From contig OY740765.1 of NCBI GenBank assembly GCA_963513935.1, positions 148,391,830 through 148,455,829 of the forward strand: a stretch of DNA of 64,000 nt, read 5' to 3'. Under the pieces are notes generated by a model, which was not told the origin of the DNA, searched no databases, and saw nothing but the letters and a program-made list of their open reading frames with translations. The position numbers and the translations under genes are program-made. This DNA comes from Aphrophora alni. Its lineage: Eukaryota; Arthropoda; Insecta; Hemiptera; Aphrophoridae. Shown in pieces: positions 41,544 through 54,249 of this stretch. Numbering within the stretch: the first letter of the stretch is position 1; the number at the start of each line of letters is the position of its first letter.

Positions 41544-42857
41544 ATGAAAGAAAATGTAAATTTTCCTAAAAGAGAAACTCAGCGTGTAGGGAGAGTGTCT
41601 AAAGAATTAGAAACAGAAACTGAGAGTCAAGTTAAACTGCCTAGAAGTAATGAGGGGAATAAACCTCCAAGGAAAGAAAACTGCGGTATTGAGTGCAGAA
41701 GACAATAAAAGAATTTTTTAAACATTACGAAAAAGTTCACCGTTACACCTCTGAGGGGAGGAAATTTAATGAATTAAACAAAATTAAAGACATTACTTTA
41801 AGGAAAAAGCTAGAAATGAAAATTACTGACAATCTTAGAAAAATAGGAAATGCTGAGATGAGTAAAGCTAATGCAAAAGGGTCATTTTTCAAAGGTGGAG
41901 ATGCAGAAGTTGTTCCTGTGAAGCGTTCATTTAAGGAAAATGCCAATCAATTAAACACTGTACAGTGTTCTCGCTGTGAAGGTTTCTACAGACGTAGGAA
42001 ATTTTCCCAGCACCTACGCCGTTGCCCCAAACTCTCAACATCTACTGGAGAAATTGTAGAACTTGAAGGAAATATTGAAGCACTTAAAAAGCATGCTTTG
42101 CCTATACTACAAAGTACAGAAGGAGCAAGTCAAGAATTAATGACAGAGGTTATACAGATAATGAAGCCTCGTACAGCAAAGGATGTAGGAATCCGAGACC
42201 CACTCATTATGAAATATGCTAGCGAGTTCCATAAAACTAGAAGACCTTTTTTTCAACATGTTTATGTATCTAGGGTAATTATAGATTTGGCAAAAATTGT
42301 AATGATAATGCAGGAAATTGAAGGTGAAAAAATTTACTGTTTAGAGGATGTATTAAACATCATACTGCATACTTTAATTCATTAGTAAGTTATATTTTAC
42401 AAGAAAGGGTTACGATCTAGAGGCTGGTACTGTTGAAAAATGTGGACTTAATAACCGCCTAAGAAGCCACATTAAGGGTGCTGCTCAAACAGCAAAGAAA
42501 AAGGCTTTTGCTGAAGAGTATATGGGGTATAGTGGTAGTCCCTCAAAAATTCCCAGACAAAATGAGGCATCTCTAAGGAAAAAAATGAAGTGGGCCAATG
42601 AATTTGGTAGGATATTTGACATGGCAGCAAAACAATCCCGTTCAAAAAAAGAGCCAAAACTAGCTGCTGAGGAAGATATTATTAAAACCTGTCAATATGT
42701 GTCATCTCAATACAAGATAATTATCAATAAGTTAGAAGATACTCCTTGTGGAACGCCAGAAAAACAAAACAAATATAATGTATTGCTTGATATGCTCATT
42801 ACTCACATAATGTGCCTCATTAGGCGGATGTATCCAAGTCACAATTACATTAATTAG
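41544..42857 (+). pseudogene. frameshifted zinc-finger protein remnant, related to uncharacterised or transposon-derived proteins
   Basis: Begins after a splice-acceptor-like tttatttcag with ATG at 41544 (KENVNFPKRETQRVGRVSKE), shifts frame near 41690, then runs open from 41693 to 42385: LRKIGNAEMSKANAKGSFF, EVVPVKRSFK, then CSRCEGFYRRRKFSQHLRRC (a C2HC/C2H2 finger), then IMKPRTAKDVGIRDPLIMKY, VSRVIIDLAKIV and a YCLEDVLN motif. Further shifts lie near 42370 and 42410, after which the frame runs through GYDLEAGTVEKCGLNNRLRS to a stop at 42855-42857. From memory this order (LR..GN...N, zinc finger, then a helical segment) occurs in unnamed arthropod and fish proteins linked with tyrosine-recombinase-type transposons. 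I cannot confirm the family or a function. The 41693 codon is GTG, not a true start. Confidence 0.6.
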
Positions 42858-42869
42858 AAAATTCAGTTC

Positions 42870-43930
42870 CGTCAATGTGACTTAAATTATATATAAGCAA
42901 ATTACTTAACATAACACGTTTCCGAATAACTGTAACACCAAACCCCATCATTTGGGATCTCTTAAAATAAATATATCAACATAAAACACATAAACATACA
43001 CAAGATAACTAAAACGGCCAATGTGTCGCATGTTTAAGTCCAAATAACTGACAAGGTGAGAGCCAATTACCCTACCGATGTGTGTAAACTACTGGTATGG
43101 TTTTTATAACAAATTACTCATGCATCAAAGGATTTACAAACTTTATTTACTGCAAACAACCAAGCTTTCTTTATTGCAGAAATAAAATAAGACACAGGTT
43201 TTAATATAAAAGAAAATATTGGGCATATATATAATTAAATATTTTGGGTAAACAATAAACAACCTATTTCTAAAAGAGTATATATTTCTGTAAAATTTTA
43301 AAATTCAGATTCTTTTAATTGAGTGCAATTTATTTTTTTTTTTCAAATAATATTTTTATGTAAAATGTGTAAGTGACTGTTCCCATACTGATGAACTGTG
43401 GTTAGAATATATATAAAAGTACCCTTTCTGATGAGAGTTCATCAGAATAGGACAGTCATCAGAATTGGGACGTTTGCGTATCTATATATATTGTTGGTGG
43501 CAGAATTGGTAAATGATTCAAATACTGATTGCAAATGAGAACTTATTTTTAAATCGGTCCTGTGGTTTCCAAGTTTTAATAATAATTTGTTAGCAATTAA
43601 AAGGAAATCTAAATTCTTCAGTATATTTTTTACATTTCAGTGACAACATACATTTTATCAATACAAAGTAGGTACCTTATAACAATGGCTTATTATTATT
43701 ATTTTATTATATTTAAATCTACACATAGGTTAAATAAAAACCAATACAATGTTTATATTTGTAGTACTCCCCTAACCTGCTATGTTTCCTCATGCAACTC
43801 ATAACTCACATTACATGAATTATAAAATATTGCATCTCTACATTTATAAAACACATATTCCTATCTGTCTATTTGTCGGCTAACAACTCGAAAAGTTCTG
43901 ATCCGATTTTCATGCTGTTTTCTTTCCTAT
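42870..43930. other. intergenic, no recognised feature
   Basis: AT-rich. Contains a short palindrome 'ctgatgagagttcatcag' at about 43427. Confidence 0.4.
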
Positions 43931-43934
43931 GTAG

Positions 43935-44120
43935 TAGTTCAAGTGAGTACAGGTGTGACAATCTGGACCCTCCCTTTCTTTTACTTTTCTATCAGATCCT
44001 CTCTTAACCAACTCTTGTTTTCTTCCAACCATGGCATAATTAGTGTATTTTGTGTTCTTTTCTTCGTGTTTTGTTCACCTTTATTTTATTTATCCTTTCT
44101 GACAAACAGTGCATTTGTAC
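43935..44120. repeat. old dispersed repeat, paired with 60485-60640
   Basis: Both intervals start gagtac[ag]ggtgtg[ag]caatc and share a 'cttt..tat.agatc.ctctt' block in the same order and orientation. Diverged; family unknown. Confidence 0.4.
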
Positions 44121-44199
44121 AGGCAGGTCAAAATGCAAAATGTTAAAAACAAACATGTTTGTTAAACTATTGCGAGTTCTATATTAATGCTAAGAGAGC

Positions 44200-45860
44200 T
44201 AACGTTACATGCAACCCTTCGTTGTTCTTGATGAGGGAGTTTTTGCTATGTCTGAATATGTGATGAGCTGTAACAAAAGACAAAACAGTCTTAATAAACT
44301 GGCTCAAACATTATACCCATTTTTACATATCCACAGAAGGAGTTAATACTGTAGATTAGGAAACATTTAGTGGGGTTGAGTAATTTTAATGAAAAAAAAT
44401 TCCATTTAGATGAAATTCGGACCATTCACAACCTTTTACAAAAACTTCAGAAACAATCTCTTCCCCTTTAAGATGAGTTGACTTAAATTAAATCATCCCA
44501 TGTTATATACAATCCAAAATTTGGAGATAATTGTACCACCTGTTCTACCGACAGTGTTTTTGAAGTCCTTTACTCTCTTACTGAACATTTTAACACAGAT
44601 TTTTATTATTTTTTTTTAATTGGATCTGGTAATAGATTATGTAGTTTTATCTCCATAACTTCAACTCTCTTTTGACTCAAAAGTCAGGTGGTGGTGTTAA
44701 GTTCGGAGATAATTACCCCAGTGAGTGTTGTATGAGTGAATGTCCGAATTTAGATTAAAGAACTTCATATTTCATGTACAAATATAACATGTTCTAGAAT
44801 GAAAATACATGGTAAGGGAAGTATTCTTTAACACGAAAAAATCCTATGTAGATAGATTATCTGGTCAGGTTTTAGTCTAGTTTCATTAAAATGGGTTCAA
44901 ACAACAAACATAATTTCAAAGTTGGTACATAATTAAAGCATTTATAGGTAGTTTTAGTTTGAACTCTGCCATGGGATACAACTTGAATGAATTTAACTTT
45001 AAATAGCACAATCGACACAGGGCTTCCAATTGTATTTATGGAAATTTACACCTTTCATAAAAAAGAAGTGTCATAATAATTCTGTTGTCAACTATTTCAA
45101 TTGCCATTCTATTTTGGCCATTCAATTAGAAAGGTAAAAGGAAAATACTTTGGTAAATGATCTGGGTATAGATATTCCTTTATATGTTTTAAATGTAATT
45201 AGCTCGACTTCCAAATGGGCAAAGCCATAAGCACAGGTAGGTTTAGAATATTTTTGTGTTTCTTTATTGTGATTAATATTCTGTGTGTATTTACAGGGGG
45301 CATGAAGTAGAACGCCTCCTCGTTGGTGTGCCCTGGACTTAGACTGAACGTTCAACACAACTGTTTTTTGAGTCTTTGGAGTAAGGTATGTTGGTAGAGA
45401 TTAGTACAGAGTGAGATAGCTAGACTATTATGATTTCAGTTTACTTTGATTATATAAACTGTTTAAATCTATTCAAGATACTATTGATTGTGAAACAGGG
45501 TTTGTTATCAATTATATACTTCCTCCCATAAAAACATATTATCCAAAGATTTTAAATCTATGAAATTATTGAATGTACAAATTTACTAACCATTTGTTGG
45601 TTGTGTGTAAGGCTTTTAGGTAATAGTTCAGACATTAAACGTTCATTAATATGAGAGTGTAGAACTGGCTGAATAGTAGGCTTATTGGGAAAATCATAGA
45701 TTATCAGTATGTTATTTAAATACAGTACTAAACACAAAAAGATTTGACACTATAAAAATTAAGGTTAGGTTCAATGATATTGTACAAAATAAATTTTATG
45801 GTGGTTCAAAAAAAAGATTTGCCGTCTTAAAGCACAAGTTAAATTTCGTTTTAAAGGAAC
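44200..45860. other. intergenic, no recognised feature
   Basis: A minus-strand open frame at 45358-45122 is not recognised. A 16-bp match (ctggacttagactgaa, 45335) to the LTR-type repeat at about 23413 hints at another relic. Confidence 0.35.
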
Positions 45861-45879
45861 TATCCAATAAATAATTTTA

Positions 45880-47790
45880 CGGTAAATATCAACTGATGTT
45901 GTCCAAGCGATTTTAGTGTGTAATCTCGGCAATTCGTCTTTGAAATAGCGTATTTTGCATCAATTCAATATTCCTTTCCAACGCAAGTGACTTTTTATCT
46001 TTCACTATTCATTTAACAATCATCGAAATACAGCAATTTTTAACATTTTCAATGTAATAGCCATATTGAAATCACTCGTGGGGCGGATGCACCCTTAATT
46101 AAGTTCGACAGGTTGATATTACTATGCTTCTATGATTTAAGATTGATGACGACTAGGTCTCTGAAACCCAGAACTAGTAAAAGAGCTATAGGTCAAGTAA
46201 GGTAAATATATAAAAATATATATATATATATTTAACCAGGTCTTGTTAGGTAACCATATATATATATAGTTACCTTCCCAGGCCTGGCTTGACAGTTCTT
46301 AAAACAGATCTAGTTTTGCGGATGAAGAAAAACAAATAAATATAGATTTTACTTAAATTGATGAAATAGTTTTCGAAATAATCTCAATATGCCATAAAAT
46401 ATTAATTTTAAATCAGTGTTTTCAGACAGAAATAATGAATTGTGAAAGATAAGAAATGAAATGCGTTGGAAAGAAGTATCGAAATGATGGAAAAAATGCT
46501 ATTTGGAAGGTAGGCCTAAATATCTATTGTAGGTTATCATTGTTTTTTATTATGAAAAATTATGAAATCGTTAACTAATCAGTTCATAATATTTGTTGGA
46601 TGAAACGTTTTAAAGTCACAAAATTCATTTTTTCACCGTCAAATGACACATTCAAGGTAATCTAACTGTTGTTAGATTATAATGTGTTAACTAATTAGTT
46701 TATTTCCAAACAATGACATCTGTGTCGGATGACATTCCTCAAGTCACAAAATACATTATTTCAGTAAAAACTAAAAATATAAAAGTACGAAATCCAACTT
46801 AGGTTACTCGATAACTACGTTCTACAAGTCAGTTAATGTCAATGTGTGATCGCTTGTTGAATATTACACCTTTGAGACCTAGTAAAGGAACTACAGGTCT
46901 GGGAAGGTAACTATATATATATATATATATAGAGCCTATGGTTACCTAACTAGACCTAGTAAAGGTATTACAGGTTTGGGAAGGTATGAACTATGAATTC
47001 ATACAGCGTAGCGATATTTAACCTTTCAAAAGACATGTAATGTGCATCTCAAGGACATGCTTATATCGGAACCTCACATATGGTCAGGAATTTGCCATGA
47101 CTAATAATATTTATAATAACATATAATATTATTATTAATATTAATAATAACATAAATAATATTTATATTATATATTTTAATAATAAACATTGAGCGATGA
47201 CACTTGACAAACGTAGTCATAAATTTTATCATGGGCTTTCATTTTCAGAGTTATATTTTACCTAATAACAGCTAGATTCCCTGGTTTTTAATGTGTTATT
47301 TGACAGTGAGGAAATGCATTTTGGGACTTGAAAAGTGTTTCCGACAATAAATATGAACTGAATACGAGGTAAATAGTTAACGATTTCATAATCAAAAAAC
47401 AATGATAACGTACAATAGATATTTACCAATTGGAAGTCGAATTGGCAAGATTTAGTACTAAAATCACTTGGACAACATCAATACATATTTACCGATTTTA
47501 TAATCTAGTTCCTTTATCTACAGCAGCATGGTTGTTACATTACTTTCATTGATTTCAGGGTATCGGTTGTAAATTGTCCACCGATTTTTCTATAGAAAAT
47601 GATGAAAACAGAGTATTATTATACTATACTCATTTATATTATACAATTTAAAAAGTAAATTTATATTTACCTTGTAATCAAAGAATCAGATCATATTATG
47701 TGTCACAATAAACAAGTCCCAAAATGCATGTCTTCACTGTTAAGTAACACATATAAAACAAGGGAATCTAGCTGTTGATTGGTTGTTATT
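45880..47790. repeat. cluster of inverted and direct repeats (fold-back structure)
   Basis: 45883-45943 is the inverse of about 47435-47497 (gatgttgtccaag.gatttt). 46512-46700 is the inverse of 47262-47416 (taaatatctattgta.gttat, aaaatgcat..). 47700-47790 is a third, direct copy of the same arm (aagtcccaaaatgcat). Between them lie three copies of a 'ctagtaaaggaactacaggt' block (46175, 46880, 46950) with (TA)n tracts. Looks like a composite of fold-back elements; no coding. Confidence 0.65.
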
Positions 47791-47799
47791 AAAAAGTTT

Positions 47800-50500
47800 T
47801 GCATCTAATTTAACTTTTAAATTAATTAATTTGCAACATTGTTTTACAATTTAGTGCATAACTACTGTACTAAAATCTATGAGTAGTTACATATCACAAA
47901 TACCAAATTTTATAGAATTAATCACAGATCATGTAACAATTATCAAGCTTATTTTCAATTCTACATCAGAATATAAAAGACAAGTGGGAATTTGGAGGGA
48001 ATAAAATGAAAAACTTAACCAAACCCTAGAATCATAATCTTTCATCTAATATTTTCAGTATTTTGGGAGAAGAAATTAAGGTTAATGGCATGGATACAAA
48101 TTCATGAGATTAAATTTAAATATTTTCCTAATATATTTAGTACAAACCTTACTTTGAAAAGAAAAAAATATTTTAATTTTTTTTTTCGGAATTCACTTTA
48201 TCACTATAAATATTAAAAATGAATATACCAAATGGCAAATTCACATTCAAATAAGTTACATCAAGTCTATTTGGTCCAAAGAACTTTGATGTTGATTCCT
48301 AATTAAAATTTTACTTCTTCTTGTTTTTGATAGGATTATTGATTATTCACAATACAGCAATTTTGACAATATTTTAGCGAAAACCGAAAAATATTCACTG
48401 GATGGTTTGAAGAAAAAGAATAACATCTTGTTTGCTGGTAGAGTTTTTAATATTCTTCACTGCCCCATTGCGATATATTATTATATGCTCATTAAAAATG
48501 TTGTGGAAGTACAAATTGCCTTATATATATAATAGAATTTGATAGTCGACGACAAGAGTAATTTTTGTCTTTAGTATTGATTAATTTGATACTGTAGTAT
48601 ATATAATAATAGCTATAAATTTGTAATTGATAGAAGATTTCTTCTAAAACAACTCATATACAAATGAAATTCATTGGGCAAGATTTTTACTTTTCAATGC
48701 AACCACGTATAACCAGAAATCATTCATATTTTATATTTTCCTAAATATACACTCTCATATGAAATATTGACACATATACAGTACTAATATTTTAACAATT
48801 CTGTTGGAAATGAATTTTAGGTAGATAGATATAAATATTAAATTAGTTCAAAATATTATATTAACGTCTTTTGTATACAGTAGTGTTCTAATACTCTTCA
48901 CGGCGGACTTGTGTACATCATTCAAGTTTTGAAAATTTTCCAATCCTTTTTAAAGTCAGCGAAAGCAAAGTAAAGTTAGTACTAACCCGAGTAACATAAT
49001 TAACAATCATATGAAAATGGAAATTTTGTTTTAACATTAAGTTATTGATATAAAACTTGACTTAAAATATTTTAGATACAACAGAACCTTACGTTATTTT
49101 AGCGAAAATCTAATTATTAAACCATAATAATTAACCATTAAACTGGAAATTTTTGTCATTTATTTTTAACCATATGTTTTTCAGTAAATACATAACAATC
49201 ATGCTGCCCTATTTTTATGCTGCCCTAATCTATGTTCCTGTTGAACCCATAGAAAAGAATCATTGAAATACAGTAGTTTCTAATTTTGATTTCCAGGAAA
49301 AACAAACTCACATTTTATGTTACCTATTTCAAGAATTTATTAAAATGAGTCTAGATAGCAGCACATCACTAAACATGATTGTAAGAAAATAAATGTGCAT
49401 AGAAAGTGTTCAGAAGAAAGTATGGTCTTCCTGAATAAATTTCCATTGAAAAAATTAGTCTGGTTTTACAAAAGGAAAAATTAGACAACTGATAGTAAAA
49501 TTTTGACAAGTTTCCTATTTTTGTAGTTCATACAAATAGTTGCAGCTACCACCAGTAAACACCTGACTATAAATATTTATATCATCATCTACAACCACAT
49601 AAAACATTTTCCTAAATGGAAAGAAAATTAGTATAAGACCCAGTAGTGGTTACAAATAACTGACGAAAATAAAATAAAATAAACGTAATAACAATAATAA
49701 TAAATGAAACTACTGTACATACCTTCTTCCATTTTATGCCTTTAAAATTTAAATATAAGATTGAATCCTTTGTATTGCGAATGTATCAATGATGTCGTCA
49801 TAAAATGGTTACCTATTTATTGATTCATATTATAAAAGTTCCTCTTCAATTGGCATTTTTGACAAATTCGTAAGCCTTTATTCTGAAAGGGTATGATTTC
49901 ATTCTTTTCACATATGAAAAACTTGTCTCTACAGAAACACTTTTTTTTTTTCTACATTACTATATTGACAACCAGTGTGTTATCTTTGTATATTAATATA
50001 TCAAATGTCTAAGGAGCACTGTTGTGATATTCACAATAAGTTTTTGTGATTCAGGAAATCCTTGTTTTCTTTTATATAGACTTCAGTTTCTTTATCTGGC
50101 TGAAATCCAATGATTACAAAAAAATATATACAATTTAGAGTATTATGAAAAAATGTTAGCAGTATGGACAGTTATATCTTTTAACGAAATATATATTATT
50201 TTTACCTGTTTTGTCGGAAATATGGCAAGTGTAAAGTTATGAATTTAGCTAAACAATCATATATGTTGTCAGTGAAATCTGGCACTGACCCAGTAATTAC
50301 GTGAATGACATATTTTTATTATCATAATATCTATAATCCTAAACAATTAAACATAGTAAACAATAGTTTTTAACCAAATATGTTTGTTGTTTTTAACTTA
50401 TCCAGGTTTCAATGAGACTTTTGAGGTGAATGTGAAGGAACTTTTACTTATATTTGATATAGTTTAAAGGATAATCTAGTTTCAGATTATTTCTGAGATC
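47800..50500. other. intergenic, nothing recognised
   Basis: Uniformly AT-rich with no terminal repeats or coding likeness that I can support. Confidence 0.45.
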
Positions 50501-50507
50501 TAACATA

Positions 50508-51000
50508 TATATTGTTGGAAGCATGGTAAAACAGATTCCAATTTTGCTAATCATTTACTAGATTCAGGCCATACATTTGATCCCATTGACAATGTTAAAG
50601 TTTTACACATAGAACAGAAAAGTAGGAAATTAAATAGTTTGGAAATTTTTGAAATTAACAGATCTGTTTTGAAATGCCATGCTTCTAACCTAAATGAACA
50701 AGTAAATAACCCATGATTAGCAAAATTGGAATCTGTTTTACCATGCTTCCAACAATATACATGTTCCTTTAATCTAGTTTTGATAGAACTCCCAGTTTGA
50801 CCAATATATTCACAATCACAGTCATGACAATTAATTTTGTAGACACCACTATTATCAAATAAGTCTCTTTTATCCTTATTATTGACTAAGAATTTACCAA
50901 GATTAGTATTACAATAGAAGGCTGGTTTTACATAATTTTTATCTTGGACTTAAATATTAAAATCACAGATGGGGTTCATAGTTTCAAAATTTTTAGAAAA
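50508..51000. pseudogene. Penelope-like element GIY-YIG fragment, internally inverted
   Basis: Plus strand 50515-50710 codes WKHGKTDSNFANHLLDSGHT, then VKVLHIEQKSRKLNSLEIFE, the second half of a PLE endonuclease. Minus strand 50950-50713 codes KPAFYCNTNLGKFLVNNKDK, then NSGVYKINCHDCDCEYIGQT, the first half with the GVY and YIG motifs, ending in the same WKHGKTDSNFANH. The 47-bp segments 50508-50554 and 50713-50759 are inverted repeats, identical or nearly so. The copy is thus broken head-to-head and cannot code an intact enzyme. Confidence 0.85.
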
Positions 51001-51059
51001 CCAGCCTTCTGTAAAATGATCCATCCCCTTTGTTAAAACCTATTGTTTGAAAACCTTCT

Positions 51060-51235
51060 GTTATCCATGTCCCTTTCAGGCAATACCAGGTCATTGCCCT
51101 ACCTCTGCTTTCATCCCCACCTTCATTCCTAGATGTTAGTGTTAAGTTGACCTGTATTTTAGTTTTTAGTTCATAGTTGTCTGATGATGCCTAACGGCGA
51201 AACAGCTGTAACAATAAATTGTTGTTGTTTGTGAA
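51060..51235 (+). mobile_element. Penelope-like terminal (pLTR-type) non-coding region
   Basis: Shares a ggtcattgccc block and the order 'GCC...TTAAC...GGCGAAAC' with the minus-strand 3' region of the other Penelope-like copy (27377-27560). Lies directly after the inverted endonuclease fragment and contains the hammerhead-like sequence. Confidence 0.55.
51176..51215 (+). ncRNA. hammerhead-ribozyme-like motif
   Basis: Core CTGATGA at 51181-51187, stem II GCC/GGC (51189-51191 with 51196-51198, loop TAAC, one extra T at 51188), then GAAA at 51199-51202. Stem III is the minimal palindrome ACAG/CTGT (51202-51205 with 51206-51209), followed by A51210 as the expected cleavage-site base. Stem I pairs GTTGT (51176-51180) with ACAAT (51211-51215). 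The near-zero stem III fits the hammerheads reported from Penelope-like elements, which are thought to work best as dimers. Activity is not shown; the bulged T and a 3-bp stem II may weaken it. Confidence 0.6.
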
Positions 51236-51874
51236 ATTATAAGTGCCTTATCATTTGGTTTTGCTTTGTAATATTTGTCTTGATTACACAAGAAATAGTT
51301 AAAAACAAAAGTTAAACACAACTACACATTTGGTGTCATTTGATGGAATTGTTAAAATGGAGCCAAATAAAATTAAAACCTTCACAACTTGCAAAAGATG
51401 AATTTATTAATGGACTATTAACAGAACTGTTCATCAGAGTGAAATTTTCTTAAATATTCTCTTAAAGTAAATGAGTTGCTTCGGAAAGTTCATCCATAAA
51501 TAATAGAATGTAAACGGTATTAATACCAATGTTATCTTTCGTCCTTTAGCTAATAATACTTTGATTTGATTTGGAAAAAAAACAATTTAAATTTAAATTA
51601 TAGTTTAATTGAACATTTACTTAGATGTACTGGAACAAGGTGTGATATTTTAAAAAACCGAACCTTAATTTTAATTGGGTATTAAGTTACCCACAAAGGA
51701 ATAACTTTATGAGGTTAAGCAAGGAATAGATAATTATTGGTGCAGGGCCTGGAGTGAGGGTTGCTCTTCAATCAGAGGTCACCAAGCTACTGAGAGTCTT
51801 CTTTTGATGCAGAGATAAATTTTATTTTATGACCTTACACCTACCTTACATGACCTTACATTTTAGTTTTTTAA

Positions 51875-53739
51875 CACCTTAATCATAATACCGGTCTCTG
51901 GGACCACGAGGGATATTTGATGTTATATTGAGGCAACCCTGGTTTACCAAGATACTGCTACACCTCAGTAGCTTCTCCCCTATTACTCCTTCACAAGGCA
52001 AGCCAGTTTTTGCTCAGTTTGAGTCAGCAGTCTGGTTGTGACATATCGATTTTCAAGGTCTTACTGGTCTGTCATACCGAGTGTTATATTTTACGTTATC
52101 TTCACTCTAGTCTCTCGTATCGGTTATTATGTTGAACGTCATAGACGTTGTTTTGTTTATTGTCAGTGTATAGTGTAATTATTGTATATATTAGTTGGTA
52201 ATTTGTGATATTGTATTATATTTTTTATATATGAAATAGTTGGTTGCAAAAGCGGACAATAAGCAATTTCTGTTTCAGAAGTGGACAACTGAATTTCTAA
52301 ACTTATTTTTCAGCAATTTCTGCTAAAATATTGATGTAGAAAACTTTTTATTTTAGACTTTTGAACCATAAACATTATAAAAAAAAAAAAAAAAAAAAAA
52401 TCACATTGATGTTCAAATTATAAATATTTGAAACATAAATGTGACTCTACTGTAAATTTAGCAAAATGACAGTTGTCCGTCTTTGATACCATGCCACTCA
52501 TATTACTGAATTTATATATGAGACAGTTGAGTCATCATGGATCAACCAAGTACAAGTGCAAAAACAGTTTCAGTTCATGATAAAGCATTTGTAGACCTTA
52601 TCAATTTTATGCTTCAAGATGCACAACTTAGTGGGAATGATAGTGACATAGAAAATCTTGTAGACGACTCTGTGGCAGACCGACTTTATACTATTAGAAG
52701 AAGAACAGGAAGAAGACTTAACTGATGCAGATGACAGCTAGTGGTGATGAAAATAATGAGAAAGAGGAAATAGAATGCGAGTTACTACTTTTTGATTCTA
52801 ATAACCTTCCAAAATATATTTTTGGACATTTGAGAAAGCACAAAAATTGGCCCATGATATCCTTGGTGAAGAGAGGTACCACTTAGGAATCCTCATGTTC
52901 GAACCCCAGCTCACAACCTAATTAGGGGACAATTGCCAGGATTGACTAACCATGCAAAACAAATTGGAAATAATCCTGACAAAAAATCATCTGGGATTTG
53001 TTATTTAATCCTACAATAATTAATTGATACAATTGTTAAAAATACTAATGTAAAGCTTGCGTCAGTAAGAGACCGGCAAAATTTTTGCGGCAAAAGACCT
53101 TTAGGTTGACGCCGGTGAGGCCTTTAACGGAGGCTATCACAGCCTAGTTTAAAAAAAAAGGGAAAAAAAGAGATAATTTACCTGCCCATCAAATAAATCC
53201 AACTAACGAGAAACAGATGTTGTTGGGATCAATGCTCTAATTGGCTTATTACTTCTGACATTAGTTTTGAAATCCAACCATGAAATTGTTCTGTCAATGT
53301 TCTCAAAAGTTGTTAGCAATAGGCCTTACTTCAATGCAACAATATCAATGAGATGATTTGAAGTTCTTCTGTTCTGTGCCAAGGACTGTGTCTAAGCAAT
53401 TAATTGTAAGATTAAAACTCAATATAGTGTTTCATTTTTACTAATTCCTTGATGAGTTCCTAAGGTTTTGTAATAAAACAATAACAAAGATATGTTTGTA
53501 GTTAATTTATTCTGTAATAAAATCTTGGTATTGTAGTTTAACAAAATATTTTAAAACAAATAATAATACCAAAACTAATTAAAACAATCATAACACTTTT
53601 AGAAAGAGTTTAGAGAGTTTAGTAAACTTTTTTTTTAGCACATTCATTCACAAAATGTAAAAAACAAAACTATAGTTTTTACCTTAAAATCAGTATTCCA
53701 GTCTCTTAATTTTTTTTTTTCCACATTACGGTTAAGGTG
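51875..53739 (+). mobile_element. decayed piggyBac element with both termini
   Basis: TTAA at 51871-51874 and 53740-53743. Left end caccttaatcataataccgg and right end (other strand) caccttaaccgtaatgtgg. Inside, plus strand from 52537: DQPSTSAKTVSVHDKAFVDL, an acidic N-terminal stretch, then in other frames RTPAHNLIRGQLPGLT (52907), VKNTNVKLASVRD (53033) and FSKV..-like sequence near 53300, matching the N-terminal third of piggyBac transposases (R.RA.NIVR..PGP and I...TN motifs). It has many stops, and the catalytic DDD core and zinc tail are absent. Confidence 0.85.
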
Positions 53740-54249
53740 TTAAGTTTAACATAATTTTTAAGTCTTGTCTGAGCTGGTTTTACGTTAATGTTCCCTGGTG
53801 ACATGTGTAATACTTGTGAACAATATTAATTAAAGAATAAAATAACAATTTAATGCCAAACCTTTTATTGAGAGCAACCGTCTAAGTTAATAAACTTTTC
53901 CAATTCTCTCTTCCAACAATGTCCATACTTATATTCTCATGGGCTCTGCATAGAGGTCAAAACACTACAGCTGTTCCATTAAAGATTTAATAACAATAAG
54001 TTTTGTGTAAAACTCTGACTCTCTGGGAATTGTGCTGTCATAACTGTTCCATTCCTTTCAAACTTTGCAAGGATCTGCATAAAAGTTTGTTTATATCTTA
54101 TTGTTCTTAAACACTCTATGTTTTATTTTAAAGTTAGGTTTTGCATGTCTTTTTCAATCAATATAAAGTTTTCCTTGAATTTTTCAAGTCAATTCTTATC
54201 TCACACTTCTTATTTGTTTTCATTAATTTCTTGACTTACTCCATATAAA

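Noticed and set aside
41743..41946. Minus-strand open frame opposite the zinc-finger remnant
   Set aside because: Antisense shadow; composition mirrors the plus-strand coding frame.
43424..43450. ctgatgagagttcatcag as a hammerhead or attachment site
   Set aside because: It is only a short palindrome without the GAAA core; no other context.
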